Source: an uncultured Ectothiorhodospiraceae bacterium
Lineage (GTDB): Bacteria > Pseudomonadota > Gammaproteobacteria > UBA9214
Assembly (NCBI GenBank): GCA_947258945.1
Contig: CAMYKJ010000222.1
Span: 1 to 5,015 of the forward strand
Direction: 5' to 3'
Length of the DNA stretch: 5,015 nt
The notes beneath the pieces are model-generated. The model worked only from the letters and a program-made list of their open reading frames with translations, ran no database searches and was not told the origin of the DNA. Of this stretch, positions 1 to 5,015 are shown piece after piece. Numbering within the stretch: the first letter of the stretch is position 1; every line of letters starts with the position of its first letter. The translations under genes and the position numbers were made by a program.

Positions 1-24
1 TAATCAGAAACTAACAATATGACT

Positions 25-72
25 GTCATTCCCGCCCCCGCCTTCGCGGGTGCAGGCCCCGGCGGGAATGAC
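25..72. repeat. Inverted-repeat hairpin element with GTCATTCCCGCC ends
   Basis: Seen directly: the 12-bp arm GTCATTCCCGCC (25-36) is perfectly complementary to GGCGGGAATGAC (61-72). A second 5-bp hairpin, CCCGC-CTTC-GCGGG (37-50), lies directly inside the outer stem and about ten unpaired bases follow it. This end sequence is a familiar small intergenic repeat in many proteobacterial genomes and encodes no protein. A related element with the same left end lies at 4692-4764. No target-site duplication is obvious at the edges. It lies downstream of the minus-strand GGDEF/EAL gene and may fold in read-through RNA, but it has no T-tract typical of a terminator. Confidence 0.75.
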
Positions 73-102
73 GTGCAATTTTCCAGCATTGAGTATCTAT
101 TT

Positions 103-157
103 TTCTCTGTGTTCTCTGTGGTGAATGTCTTTCTTGCTTTGCGCCTCTGCGCGAAAT
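103..157. repeat. CTCTGTG-type intergenic repeat
   Basis: Two imperfect 9-mers stand in tandem, CTCTGTGTT (105-113) and CTCTGTGGT (114-122). They are followed by a GCGC-CTCT-GCGC mini-hairpin (141-152) and GAAATAA. On the minus strand this reads as ACCACAGAG-AACACAGAG preceded by a GCGCAGAGGCGCAAAG segment. From memory, this pairing recurs between genes in many environmental bacterial genomes. It has no coding potential here. Its function and mobility mechanism are unknown to me, and family membership rests on pattern recognition rather than a search. Confidence 0.5.
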
Positions 158-161
158 AATT

Positions 162-186
162 ATCGCGCCAACAGGGCGCTCCTGCA
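162..186 (-). repeat. REP-like palindromic unit, possible terminator of the GGDEF/EAL gene
   Basis: The stem GCGCC (165-169) pairs with GGCGC (175-179) across the loop AACAG. Read on the minus strand, the unit matches the plus-strand unit at 4659-4683 at 21 of 25 positions, so the two are copies in opposite orientation. The pattern (GGAGCGCC, loop, GGCGCGAT) resembles GTAG-type REP sequences of Gammaproteobacteria. These are often mobilised by RAYT (TnpA-REP) transposases, but none is encoded here. The hairpin lies about 30 bases past the GGDEF/EAL stop codon and is followed on that strand by GATAATTATTT. It could help end that transcript, although it lacks a strong T-tract. Confidence 0.6.
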
Positions 187-214
187 GATACATCGATTGG
201 CGCAGTTATATAAT

Positions 215-2506
215 TTACTGCATCAGCGACAGATTGCCGGCCGGGTCTGTGTGCGGTGCTAGCGGGTCAGGCAAGCTGTCGGGTCGTCCGATGAAATTGC
301 CCTGTGCGCGGTCGACGCCTATTTCTTTGAGTATATGCAGGGTTTCCTCGTTCTCCACGCACTCTGCCACGGTTTCCTTGCCGAGTGCGTGAGCGACCTG
401 GTTCATGGACTCGACCATGGCCTGGTCGACCGAGCTGTGCGCCATGCCTTTAACGAAGGCACCGTCGATTTTCAGCTTGTCCACCGGCAGGTGCTTCAGG
501 TAGGCGAATGACGAGAAACCGGAGCCGAAATCATCCAGTGCGAACTGGCAGCCGATGTCCTTCAGCGCAGTGATGAATTCCTCTGCTGCAGCCAGGTTCG
601 CGATCGCCGCAGTCTCGGTGATCTCGAAGGTCACGCAGGAAGCCTCCAGCCCCGTGGAATCCAGCAGGTCGCGGATCAGCGGCAGCAGCGTGTCATCCTC
701 GAAGGCCTTGCCGGAGAGGTTAATGGAAAAATTCGTGCCGTGTCCCTGCAGGTGCAGCGTATGCAGCTGCTCGATGGCGCGACGTACGATCCACCGGTCC
801 ACGCTGTGGATCAGGCCGAAGCGTTCCGCTGCCGGCATGAAACCGCCCGGCAGGATAATCTGGCCGTCGTCGCAGACCATGCGTACCAGCACCTCGTAGT
901 CGAGCACCTCGCCGCCGTCGGTGGCGATGATCGGCTGGTAGGCCAGCTGGAAGCGGTCATGCTCGAGCATGGCGCGCACCTGCGTGGCCCAGCTCATGTC
1001 GGCGGCCATGTCGGCCTTGTCCAGGTCGGCGGGATCGTACAGGTTGATGCGATTGCGCCCCTGCTGCTTGGCGATATTGCAGGCGAGGTCGGCGTGCGAC
1101 AGGACCTCGTCCGCAGAATGCATGTGGCGGTCGATCATGGCGATGCCGATGCTTGCGCTGACATTCCACGACTTGTCATTTTCGGTGAACGTGTAGTTGT
1201 CGCACAGCACGCGGAAGTTTTCCGCTGCACGAAGTACATCGTTACGATCTATGTTGTACAGAAGCAGCGTGAATTCGTCGCCGCCAAAACGTGCGATCAG
1301 GTCGCCGTCGCGCACATGGGTCGTGAGCAATGCGCCGATGTCTACCAGCAGCCGGTCACCTGCAGCATGCCCGAGCGTGTCATTTATGTACTTGAACTGA
1401 TCGAGATCGATATATAACAGTGCACAGGTCAGGCCGCTGCGTGCAACACGCGCCACTGTGCGTTCGAGTTCTTCCTGGAAATAATTGCGGTTGAACATGC
1501 CGGTCATCGGGTCATGCTCGGCGTTGTAGGACAACTGGTGCTGGAACGCCTTCTGTTCGGTCACATCACGCGTGGTACCGCTGATGCGCAGCACGAAACC
1601 TGCCGGGTCCTTGTGCGAGCGCGCACTGAACTCGAGGAAGTGCGGACGGCTTTCGCTGTCCAGGTGCACTGTCTCGAACTGCACATTGTCCTTGCCGCGT
1701 ATCAGCTGCCCTATGGCCTCACGATCATGCGGGGGATGGTCCGGTGAGCGGAATTCATACAGGTAATGGCCGCGCATTTCATCCTGCGTAAAGCCGTAGA
1801 TTTCACTGCAGGCCGGGTTGACGTAGGTAAAGCGTCCATCGGTGTCGAGTGTCCAGACCATGTCATGCGCGCTTTCGACCAGGTCCCGGTAGCGGGTTTC
1901 CGCCTCGCGCATCCGCTTTTCAATGGCCTTGCGCTGGCCGATGTCGGTGACCAGGCAGGTATACAGCAGTCGGCTGCCGTCCTGCAGGGTGCTCATGCGT
2001 ATGGCCAGCTGTATGCGCCGGCCGTCGTGGTCGATGCCTTCCACCTCGCGTTCATGGTCGGTGGGAATCAGGCGCCCCTGTTCATCGAACAGGTGTGGAA
2101 CAAGTGACCGCAGCGACTGTTGTCGGATCTCGCCGGCATGGTAACCGAACAGTTTTTCCGCGGCTGTGTTGAAGGTGTTGATCGTGCCGTAGGTATCGAT
2201 GACGATGATGCCCTCGGCGGCGGTCTCCACCACGGCGCGCATCTGCGACTCCAGCTGATTGAGCCGCCCGGGCGCCTGGGTATCAATACGTAAATAACTG
2301 AAATATCTGAAAAAATAAATTCCCGCGATGATCGTGAAGCCAAGCGTGAATGCGCCCATGATGAACAGGGTGCGGGTGGCCTGCAGTTCGGTAACGCTGA
2401 CCAGACCAGACAGCAGGGCGGCAGACAGGCCGGTCAGCGGCGCAATCAGCAGGCCGACCAGGATCAGGACGAGGAAGCGCATACGGATGCGATTGAGCTG
2501 GCTCAA
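215..2506 (-). CDS. Membrane-anchored PAS-PAS-GGDEF-EAL cyclic-di-GMP cyclase/phosphodiesterase
   Basis: This 763-residue inner-membrane signalling protein should make and/or degrade cyclic di-GMP. Two hydrophobic segments (about 11-38 and 46-67) flank only a short loop, so there is no real periplasmic sensor. Two PAS domains follow (about 86-190 and 203-318), then GGDEF (about 325-489) and EAL (about 506-747). The cyclase motif GGDEF (408-412) is intact. The RxxD inhibitory site (R399, D402) is also present, predicting product feedback. In the EAL domain the signature reads EVL (538-540), but the usual metal and catalytic residues remain: E538, N596, E628, D658-D659, K679, E715 and Q735. Both activities therefore look possible, and the net direction cannot be read from sequence. 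The start shown is TTG at 2506; an in-frame stop lies at 2528-2530. ATG at 2482 (residue 9) is the alternative, and neither has a clear ribosome binding site. The gene is divergent from the TRAP gene. The PAS ligands are unknown. Confidence 0.93.
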   Translation of the reverse strand: MSQLNRIRMRFLVLILVGLLIAPLTGLSAALLSGLVSVTELQATRTLFIMGAFTLGFTIIAGIYFFRYFSYLRIDTQAPGRLNQLESQMRAVVETAAEGIIVIDTYGTINTFNTAAEKLFGYHAGEIRQQSLRSLVPHLFDEQGRLIPTDHEREVEGIDHDGRRIQLAIRMSTLQDGSRLLYTCLVTDIGQRKAIEKRMREAETRYRDLVESAHDMVWTLDTDGRFTYVNPACSEIYGFTQDEMRGHYLYEFRSPDHPPHDREAIGQLIRGKDNVQFETVHLDSESRPHFLEFSARSHKDPAGFVLRISGTTRDVTEQKAFQHQLSYNAEHDPMTGMFNRNYFQEELERTVARVARSGLTCALLYIDLDQFKYINDTLGHAAGDRLLVDIGALLTTHVRDGDLIARFGGDEFTLLLYNIDRNDVLRAAENFRVLCDNYTFTENDKSWNVSASIGIAMIDRHMHSADEVLSHADLACNIAKQQGRNRINLYDPADLDKADMAADMSWATQVRAMLEHDRFQLAYQPIIATDGGEVLDYEVLVRMVCDDGQIILPGGFMPAAERFGLIHSVDRWIVRRAIEQLHTLHLQGHGTNFSINLSGKAFEDDTLLPLIRDLLDSTGLEASCVTFEITETAAIANLAAAEEFITALKDIGCQFALDDFGSGFSSFAYLKHLPVDKLKIDGAFVKGMAHSSVDQAMVESMNQVAHALGKETVAECVENEETLHILKEIGVDRAQGNFIGRPDSLPDPLAPHTDPAGNLSLMQ

Positions 2507-2557
2507 GATGGCATTGCCCGGGACTCTCTAGTGCTGCGTGCCAAAGTCTGCGTCCGT

Positions 2558-2593
2558 GAGAGTACAGCGAGTTAGGAGAGTACAGCGAGTTAG
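2558..2593. repeat. Perfect 18-bp tandem direct repeat, candidate operator
   Basis: The unit GAGAGTACAGCGAGTTAG occurs exactly twice, head to tail, at 2558-2575 and 2576-2593. It is followed by seven Ts (2594-2600) and AT-rich sequence. ACTCTC at 2523-2528 is an inverted copy of the first six bases. The repeat lies 52 bp upstream of the GGDEF/EAL start, where a regulator could bind both copies, or it may be a simple recent duplication. The 18-bp period is not a whole number of helical turns (about 1.7), which weakens the idea of two sites on the same helix face. The repeat itself is certain; a regulatory role is inference. Confidence 0.6.
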
Positions 2594-2713
2594 TTTTTTT
2601 AAATTAGTAAACTGGCATCAATACCGTAAGCAATGGCTGAATACTATTCGATAACTGTGTGTAATATCAAGACGAGTATGAAAAACGTGTGGCACGAACG
2701 CGAGTGCAATTCG

Positions 2714-2745
2714 TTGCGGCATGCAGTTTGTTGCACACGTACAAT
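2714..2745 (+). promoter_or_regulatory. Candidate promoter of the TRAP solute-binding gene
   Basis: TACAAT (2740-2745) matches the sigma-70 -10 consensus at five of six positions. The only recognisable -35, TTGCGG (2714-2719), is weak and sits 20 bp away, which is longer than the usual 16-18 bp. A transcript from here would start near 2752 and carry a leader of about 20 bases with the AGGGGG ribosome binding site at 2763-2768. The poor -35 suggests either an activator-dependent promoter or that the true promoter lies elsewhere. Confidence 0.25.
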
Positions 2746-2774
2746 GGCCACCATTCAATGACAGGGGGCAGGCT

Positions 2775-3875
2775 ATGAAACGACGCGATTTTCTCGGTGC
2801 TGCCGGCGCCGGGCTGGTGTTGACGGGGTGTGGACAGGAACAGGCCGCACCAAGAACGGCAACGACGCGAGCGAAGCAGACGTTCGATTGGAAAATGGTG
2901 ACCACCTGGCCGAAGAATTTCCCCGGCCTGGGTACCGGCGCAAGCAACGTGGCACGCCTGATCACGGAGATGAGCGGCGGCCGAATCAAGGTCACCCTGT
3001 ACGGCGCCGGTGAACTGGTGCCGCCGTTCGAGGTGTTCGATACCGTCGCCGGCGGTACGGCAGAACTGGGGCACGGTGCGGCCTATTACTGGAAGGGCAA
3101 GAGCGAGGCGGCGCAGTTCTTTGCCGCGGTACCGTTCGGCATGAATGCGCAGGAAATGAATGCCTGGCTGTATTACGGCGGCGGCATGGAGCTGTGGACC
3201 GAGACCTATGCGCCGTTCGGCGTGCTGCCGGCCGCGGCTGGTAACTCGGGCGTCCAGATGGGCGGCTGGTTCAACCGCGAAATCAATTCCGTGGATGATC
3301 TCAACGGGCTGAAGATGCGCATTCCCGGGCTGGGCGGCGAGGTGCTCAAGCGGGCCGGCGGATTGCCGGTGAGCATGCCGGGTGCGGAAATCTTTACCTC
3401 GATGCAGACCGGTGTCATCGATGCGACCGAGTGGGTCGGCCCCTACAACGACCTGGCATTCGGCCTGTACAAGGTGGCGAAGCACTATTATTACCCGGGC
3501 TGGCACGAGCCGGGTACCACGCTGGAATGCCTGATCAACCGGGACGCCTACGACAGTCTGCCGGCGGACCTGCAGAGTATCGTTACAAACGCCTGTCGCG
3601 TGGTGAACGGCAACATGCTCGCCGAGTATACGGCGCGTAACAACACCGCCTTGCGCGCACTGGTCGAGGAACACAATGTCGACGTGCGCCCCTTCCCGGA
3701 TGAGGTCATCGCGAAGTTACGCGAACTGTCGGCACAGGTGGTCGCGGAAGTCGCCGACCAGGATGCGCAGTCAGCCAAGGTCTATAAATCGTATCTTGAA
3801 TTCAGGCAGCAGGTGTTCGACTGGCACGATATTTCCGAACGGGCGTATTTAAATTTACGCGAAGGGGCGGGTTAA
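2775..3875 (+). CDS. TRAP transporter solute-binding lipoprotein, DctP family, TakP-like (probable 2-oxo/2-hydroxy acid binding)
   Basis: This 366-residue protein is the extracytoplasmic ligand-capturing subunit of a tripartite ATP-independent periplasmic (TRAP) transporter. The N-terminus carries a twin-arginine motif (RRDFLG, residues 3-8) and a lipobox LTGC ending at C19, predicting a Tat-exported lipoprotein. The mature part is TakP-like throughout: WKMVTTWPKNFPGLGTG (39-55), GHGAAYYWKGK (99-109), PFGMNAQEMNAWLYYGGG (120-137), MRIPGLGGEVLKRAGG (181-196), DATEWVGPYND (216-226) and YYYPGWHEPGT (238-248). Characterised relatives bind 2-oxo acids (TakP of Rhodobacter sphaeroides) or calcium lactate (a Thermus protein). 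R182 is the likely carboxylate anchor. Q161, E219-W220 and E245 are plausible pocket or metal ligands, by inference. ATG 2775 is preferred because AGGGGG lies six bases upstream and it gives a proper Tat signal; in-frame ATG 2721 would add 18 residues before it. No dctQ or dctM gene is visible on either side. The exact ligand is unproven. Confidence 0.93.
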   Translation: MKRRDFLGAAGAGLVLTGCGQEQAAPRTATTRAKQTFDWKMVTTWPKNFPGLGTGASNVARLITEMSGGRIKVTLYGAGELVPPFEVFDTVAGGTAELGHGAAYYWKGKSEAAQFFAAVPFGMNAQEMNAWLYYGGGMELWTETYAPFGVLPAAAGNSGVQMGGWFNREINSVDDLNGLKMRIPGLGGEVLKRAGGLPVSMPGAEIFTSMQTGVIDATEWVGPYNDLAFGLYKVAKHYYYPGWHEPGTTLECLINRDAYDSLPADLQSIVTNACRVVNGNMLAEYTARNNTALRALVEEHNVDVRPFPDEVIAKLRELSAQVVAEVADQDAQSAKVYKSYLEFRQQVFDWHDISERAYLNLREGAG

Positions 3876-3909
3876 CTGCATGTCGGGGAAGGATTATTGA
3901 TGTAATTAC

Positions 3910-3922
3910 CCTGATTTTCAGG
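3910..3922 (+). terminator. Weak hairpin downstream of the TRAP gene
   Basis: CCTGA-TTT-TCAGG forms a five-base-pair hairpin 34 bases after the TRAP stop codon, followed by AGTAAATATTTTG. The stem is short and the T-run is only four bases and displaced, so this is a poor intrinsic terminator and read-through into the next gene is plausible. The same bases can instead pair with the start of the DUF4124 gene. Confidence 0.2.
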
Positions 3923-3989
3923 AGTAAATATTTTGACACCAAGCTTCCCTTCTGTAGCTTATTGAGTACACTTAAATAATGAAAATCAG
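3911..3989 (+). promoter_or_regulatory. Inverted repeat that could mask the DUF4124 start codon
   Basis: CTGATTTTCA (3911-3920) is the exact reverse complement of TGAAAATCAG (3980-3989), which begins at the second base of the DUF4124 start codon. In a transcript reading through from the TRAP gene the two could pair and occlude the start codon. RNA begun at the promoter at 3933-3960 would lack the upstream arm. The complementarity is directly visible; the regulatory effect is inference, and the 59-base loop reduces its stability. Confidence 0.3.
3933..3960 (+). promoter_or_regulatory. Candidate sigma-70 promoter of the DUF4124 gene
   Basis: A perfect -35 hexamer TTGACA (3933-3938) is followed 16 bp later by TAGCTT (3955-3960), which keeps the first, second and last consensus bases of TATAAT. 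The site lies in the 103-bp gap after the TRAP gene. Initiation would fall near 3967, leaving a leader of only about a dozen bases before ATG 3979. The -10 is mediocre, so strength is uncertain. Confidence 0.45.
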
Positions 3990-4635
3990 TACGTTCCTGC
4001 TGCTTGCCCTGTGTCTGTCCATGGCCGAGGCCCGCGACATCTACCGCTGGGTCGCGCCGGACGGAAGCGTGAATTATTCCGATGAACCCCGTGCCGGGGC
4101 GGACCGGATCACGCTTCCGGAATGGGTGCCACCGAAAATCATCCGCCCGATGGCGCCGCCCATAACACCTCGGGTGGACAAACCCAGGTCGGTTGCCTAC
4201 GAGCAGCTTGCCATCACCAGGCCGGCAGCCGAGGAAAACATCCACGATAACCAGGGCATTGTTGAGGTAACCGTCAAGCTCGATCCCGAGCTCGTCACTG
4301 CCAAGGATCACCGCATTCAGCTGTTGCTTGACGGCAAGGCCATGGGGGCGCCGTCGCCGGCCATTGGACAATCACTCGAGGGTGTCGAACGCGGCAAACA
4401 CACGGTCGCTGCACAGGTGCTCGACCAAAATGATCAGGTCCTCATCACCAGTGAGCCGGTGGTATTTTATATGAAACGTCAATCGCCAATGTTACATCCA
4501 CCAGTAAATGTTGGCACAACTTACCCGCAACAGGCACCGCGTGCACCCATGGCACCCAGGGCTCCGCGGGCGGAGCATTCACCGTTCATACCGGCTCCGC
4601 CGCCGCCATCAACACCGGGCAGCGGCACACCCTGA
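3979..4635 (+). CDS. Secreted DUF4124-domain protein of unknown function
   Basis: This 218-residue protein has a classical Sec signal peptide (MKISTFLLLALCLSMAEA) with probable cleavage after A18, so it should be periplasmic. Directly after the cleavage site comes a DUF4124 motif, IYRWVAPDGSVNYSDEP (21-37), a short domain common in proteobacterial envelope proteins. A second region, about 76-166, looks like a beta-sandwich with LLLDGK (115-120) and VERGKHTVAAQVLD (136-149). This two-part layout recurs in gammaproteobacterial DUF4124 proteins. The tail (about 169-218) is rich in proline and alanine, including a short APRAP-type repeat at 186-198, and is probably disordered. No enzymatic residues are recognisable and the molecular role is unknown. 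An in-frame TAA at 3973-3975 rules out a longer form. There is no clear Shine-Dalgarno sequence; with the nearby promoter the message may be nearly leaderless. It may be transcribed alone or by read-through from the TRAP gene. Confidence 0.85.
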   Translation: MKISTFLLLALCLSMAEARDIYRWVAPDGSVNYSDEPRAGADRITLPEWVPPKIIRPMAPPITPRVDKPRSVAYEQLAITRPAAEENIHDNQGIVEVTVKLDPELVTAKDHRIQLLLDGKAMGAPSPAIGQSLEGVERGKHTVAAQVLDQNDQVLITSEPVVFYMKRQSPMLHPPVNVGTTYPQQAPRAPMAPRAPRAEHSPFIPAPPPPSTPGSGTP

Positions 4636-4658
4636 CGCGTACAGGAATTACGGGTACT

Positions 4659-4683
4659 TGTAGGAGCGCCTTGCAGGCGCGAT
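4659..4683 (+). repeat. REP-like palindromic unit (GTAG-type)
   Basis: TGTAGGAGCGCC is followed by the loop TTGCA and GGCGCGAT. The stem GCGCC (4666-4670) pairs with GGCGC (4676-4680), with the GTAG tetranucleotide at 4660-4663 ahead of it, as in GTAG-headed REP sequences. It matches the unit at 162-186 at 21 of 25 positions in the opposite orientation. It begins 24 bases after the DUF4124 stop codon and could affect 3' end stability of that message, but it has no T-tract. Confidence 0.7.
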
Positions 4684-4691
4684 GTGTTGTG

Positions 4692-4764
4692 GTCATTCCC
4701 GCACACGACTACAGGGATGCAGGAGGTAGTGCAATGCATGGAGCAATTGCCGAGGCGGGAATCC
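4692..4764. repeat. GTCATTCCCGC-bounded repeat with internal hairpins
   Basis: ATTCCCGC (4695-4702) pairs perfectly with GCGGGAAT (4755-4762), making an outer stem. Inside lie two adjoining smaller inverted repeats: ACTAC (4708-4712)/GTAGT (4726-4730) and GCAAT (4731-4735)/ATTGC (4746-4750). The whole could fold as a three-way junction. The left end (GTCATTCCCGC) is the same as that of the element at 25-72, but the interiors differ. Together with the REP-like unit just before it, this forms a repeat island between two convergent genes. It is non-coding; any open frame through it is a by-product. Confidence 0.65.
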
Positions 4765-4768
4765 AGTT

Positions 4769-4814
4769 AAAGGAAACGGACACAATTTCTATAAAACGTA
4801 TCCGGTCCCTTTTT
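4769..4814. terminator. Possible imperfect stem between convergent genes
   Basis: AAAGG-aaa-CGGA (4769-4780) can pair with TCCG-gtc-CCTTT (4801-4812) around a 20-base loop, with a 3x3 internal mismatch. A run of five Ts (4810-4814) overlaps the 3' arm. This could be a weak terminator between the convergent DUF4124 and cytochrome genes, but the loop is long and the stem broken. Confidence 0.2.
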
Positions 4815-4824
4815 GCTGCCACAT

Positions 4825-5015
4825 CTACTGATCGAGATACTCTTCGGACGGGAATGGATCGAAGGTAAAGTAGACATCGTAGTGGATGGGTGGCAGCGAA
4901 CCCAGGTAGGTTGCCAGTGCATGCTTGTCATAGCTGCTCAGGTGCATGCCGCTGGTACCCAGCACCTCCGCCATGAGGCTGCCTGTATAGCGGCCGTCGG
5001 GCCGCCTCCCCGTGT
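4825..5015 (-). CDS. Cytochrome c, class I type, C-terminal fragment (5' end outside the window)
   Basis: The last 62 codons of a minus-strand gene are present, ending at the TAG at 4825-4827. The fragment contains DGRYTGSLMAEVLGTSGMHL, then SSYDKHALATYLGSLPP. This is the classic end of a cytochrome c domain: a methionine near 4972-4974, a probable axial haem ligand, followed by the closing helix with the D-x-x-A-x-A-T-Y-L-x-S-L-P-P pattern. Such ends occur in periplasmic electron carriers, including cytochrome subunits of alcohol or sorbitol dehydrogenases. An unusual acidic and aromatic tail (YFTFDPFPSEEYLDQ) follows. The CxxCH haem-binding motif would lie beyond the right edge, so haem number and partner enzyme cannot be judged. 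It is convergent with the DUF4124 gene. Confidence 0.8.
   Translation of the reverse strand, partial: TGRRPDGRYTGSLMAEVLGTSGMHLSSYDKHALATYLGSLPPIHYDVYFTFDPFPSEEYLDQ

Larger units (their letters stand above)
2507..2774. other. Divergent intergenic region between GGDEF/EAL and TRAP genes
   Basis: This 268-bp stretch must hold the promoters of both flanking genes. It contains the 18-bp tandem repeat, a T-tract at 2594-2600 and AT-rich sequence to about 2670. It also holds a spaced inverted repeat GTGCAA (2704-2709)/TTGCAC (2731-2736) and a small hairpin AATGG-CCA-CCATT (2743-2755). I found no convincing minus-strand -35/-10 pair and no coding sequence. The inverted repeats are short enough to occur by chance. 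Confidence 0.6.

Noticed and set aside
25..72. CRISPR-like repeat
   Set aside because: There is one palindrome with no regularly spaced copies and no cas genes; it is an intergenic inverted repeat.
740..1417. 225-codon plus-strand frame opposite the GGDEF/EAL gene
   Set aside because: It lies wholly antisense to the well-supported GGDEF and EAL domains. It has no domain or ribosome binding site that I can recognise and is a typical shadow frame in GC-rich DNA.
2721..2774. Upstream in-frame ATG adding 18 residues to the TRAP binding protein
   Set aside because: It would place an unrelated stretch before the twin-arginine signal, and the AGGGGG site fits ATG 2775.
2507..2774. Riboswitch or small RNA in the divergent region
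   Set aside because: No known aptamer pattern, strong terminator or extended stem is visible; only short inverted repeats are present.
2667..3674. 335-codon minus-strand frame opposite the TRAP gene
   Set aside because: It is antisense to a clear TakP-like protein and has no recognisable motif; its length is explained by GC-rich codon bias on the other strand.
4671..4868. Plus-strand open frame of 65 codons between the DUF4124 and cytochrome genes
   Set aside because: It begins inside the REP-like hairpin, runs through the GTCATTCCCGC repeat and overlaps the end of the cytochrome gene on the other strand. Its translation is that of repeat DNA, not of a recognisable protein.

Overview
The window looks like a chromosomal segment of a free-living gammaproteobacterium. 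The evidence is GC-rich coding sequence, a membrane-anchored PAS/GGDEF/EAL regulator, a TakP-type TRAP solute-binding lipoprotein, a DUF4124 envelope protein, a c-type cytochrome, and intergenic repeats of kinds common in environmental Gammaproteobacteria. The lineage below class level cannot be fixed from the sequence alone.

Layout. Bases 1-214 hold no gene but contain three different repeat-type elements: a hairpin with GTCATTCCCGCC ends, a CTCTGTG tandem motif, and a REP-like hairpin. A 763-residue cyclic-di-GMP turnover protein is encoded on the minus strand (215-2506). A 268-bp divergent intergenic region follows, with a perfect 18-bp tandem duplication next to a T-tract. On the plus strand come a Tat-exported TRAP solute-binding lipoprotein (2775-3875) and, 103 bp further on, a small secreted DUF4124 protein (3979-4635). 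Bases 4636-4824 are a second repeat island that reuses two of the element types seen at the left end. The window closes with the C-terminal 62 codons of a minus-strand cytochrome c (4825-5015), convergent with the DUF4124 gene.

How the genes relate. No tight operon is visible. The TRAP binding protein has no dctQ/dctM membrane genes within the window and looks like an orphan. The GGDEF/EAL gene is divergent from it and shares its upstream region, so shared control is possible but unproven. The DUF4124 gene has its own plausible promoter. Its start region could pair with a segment upstream of that promoter, which might limit its translation from read-through transcripts.

I see no CRISPR array, RNA gene, transposase, phage gene or defence system. 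The less ordinary material is in the intergenic DNA: matching repeat islands at both ends, one of them with a possible three-way-junction fold, the 18-bp tandem repeat, and the inverted repeat over the DUF4124 start.
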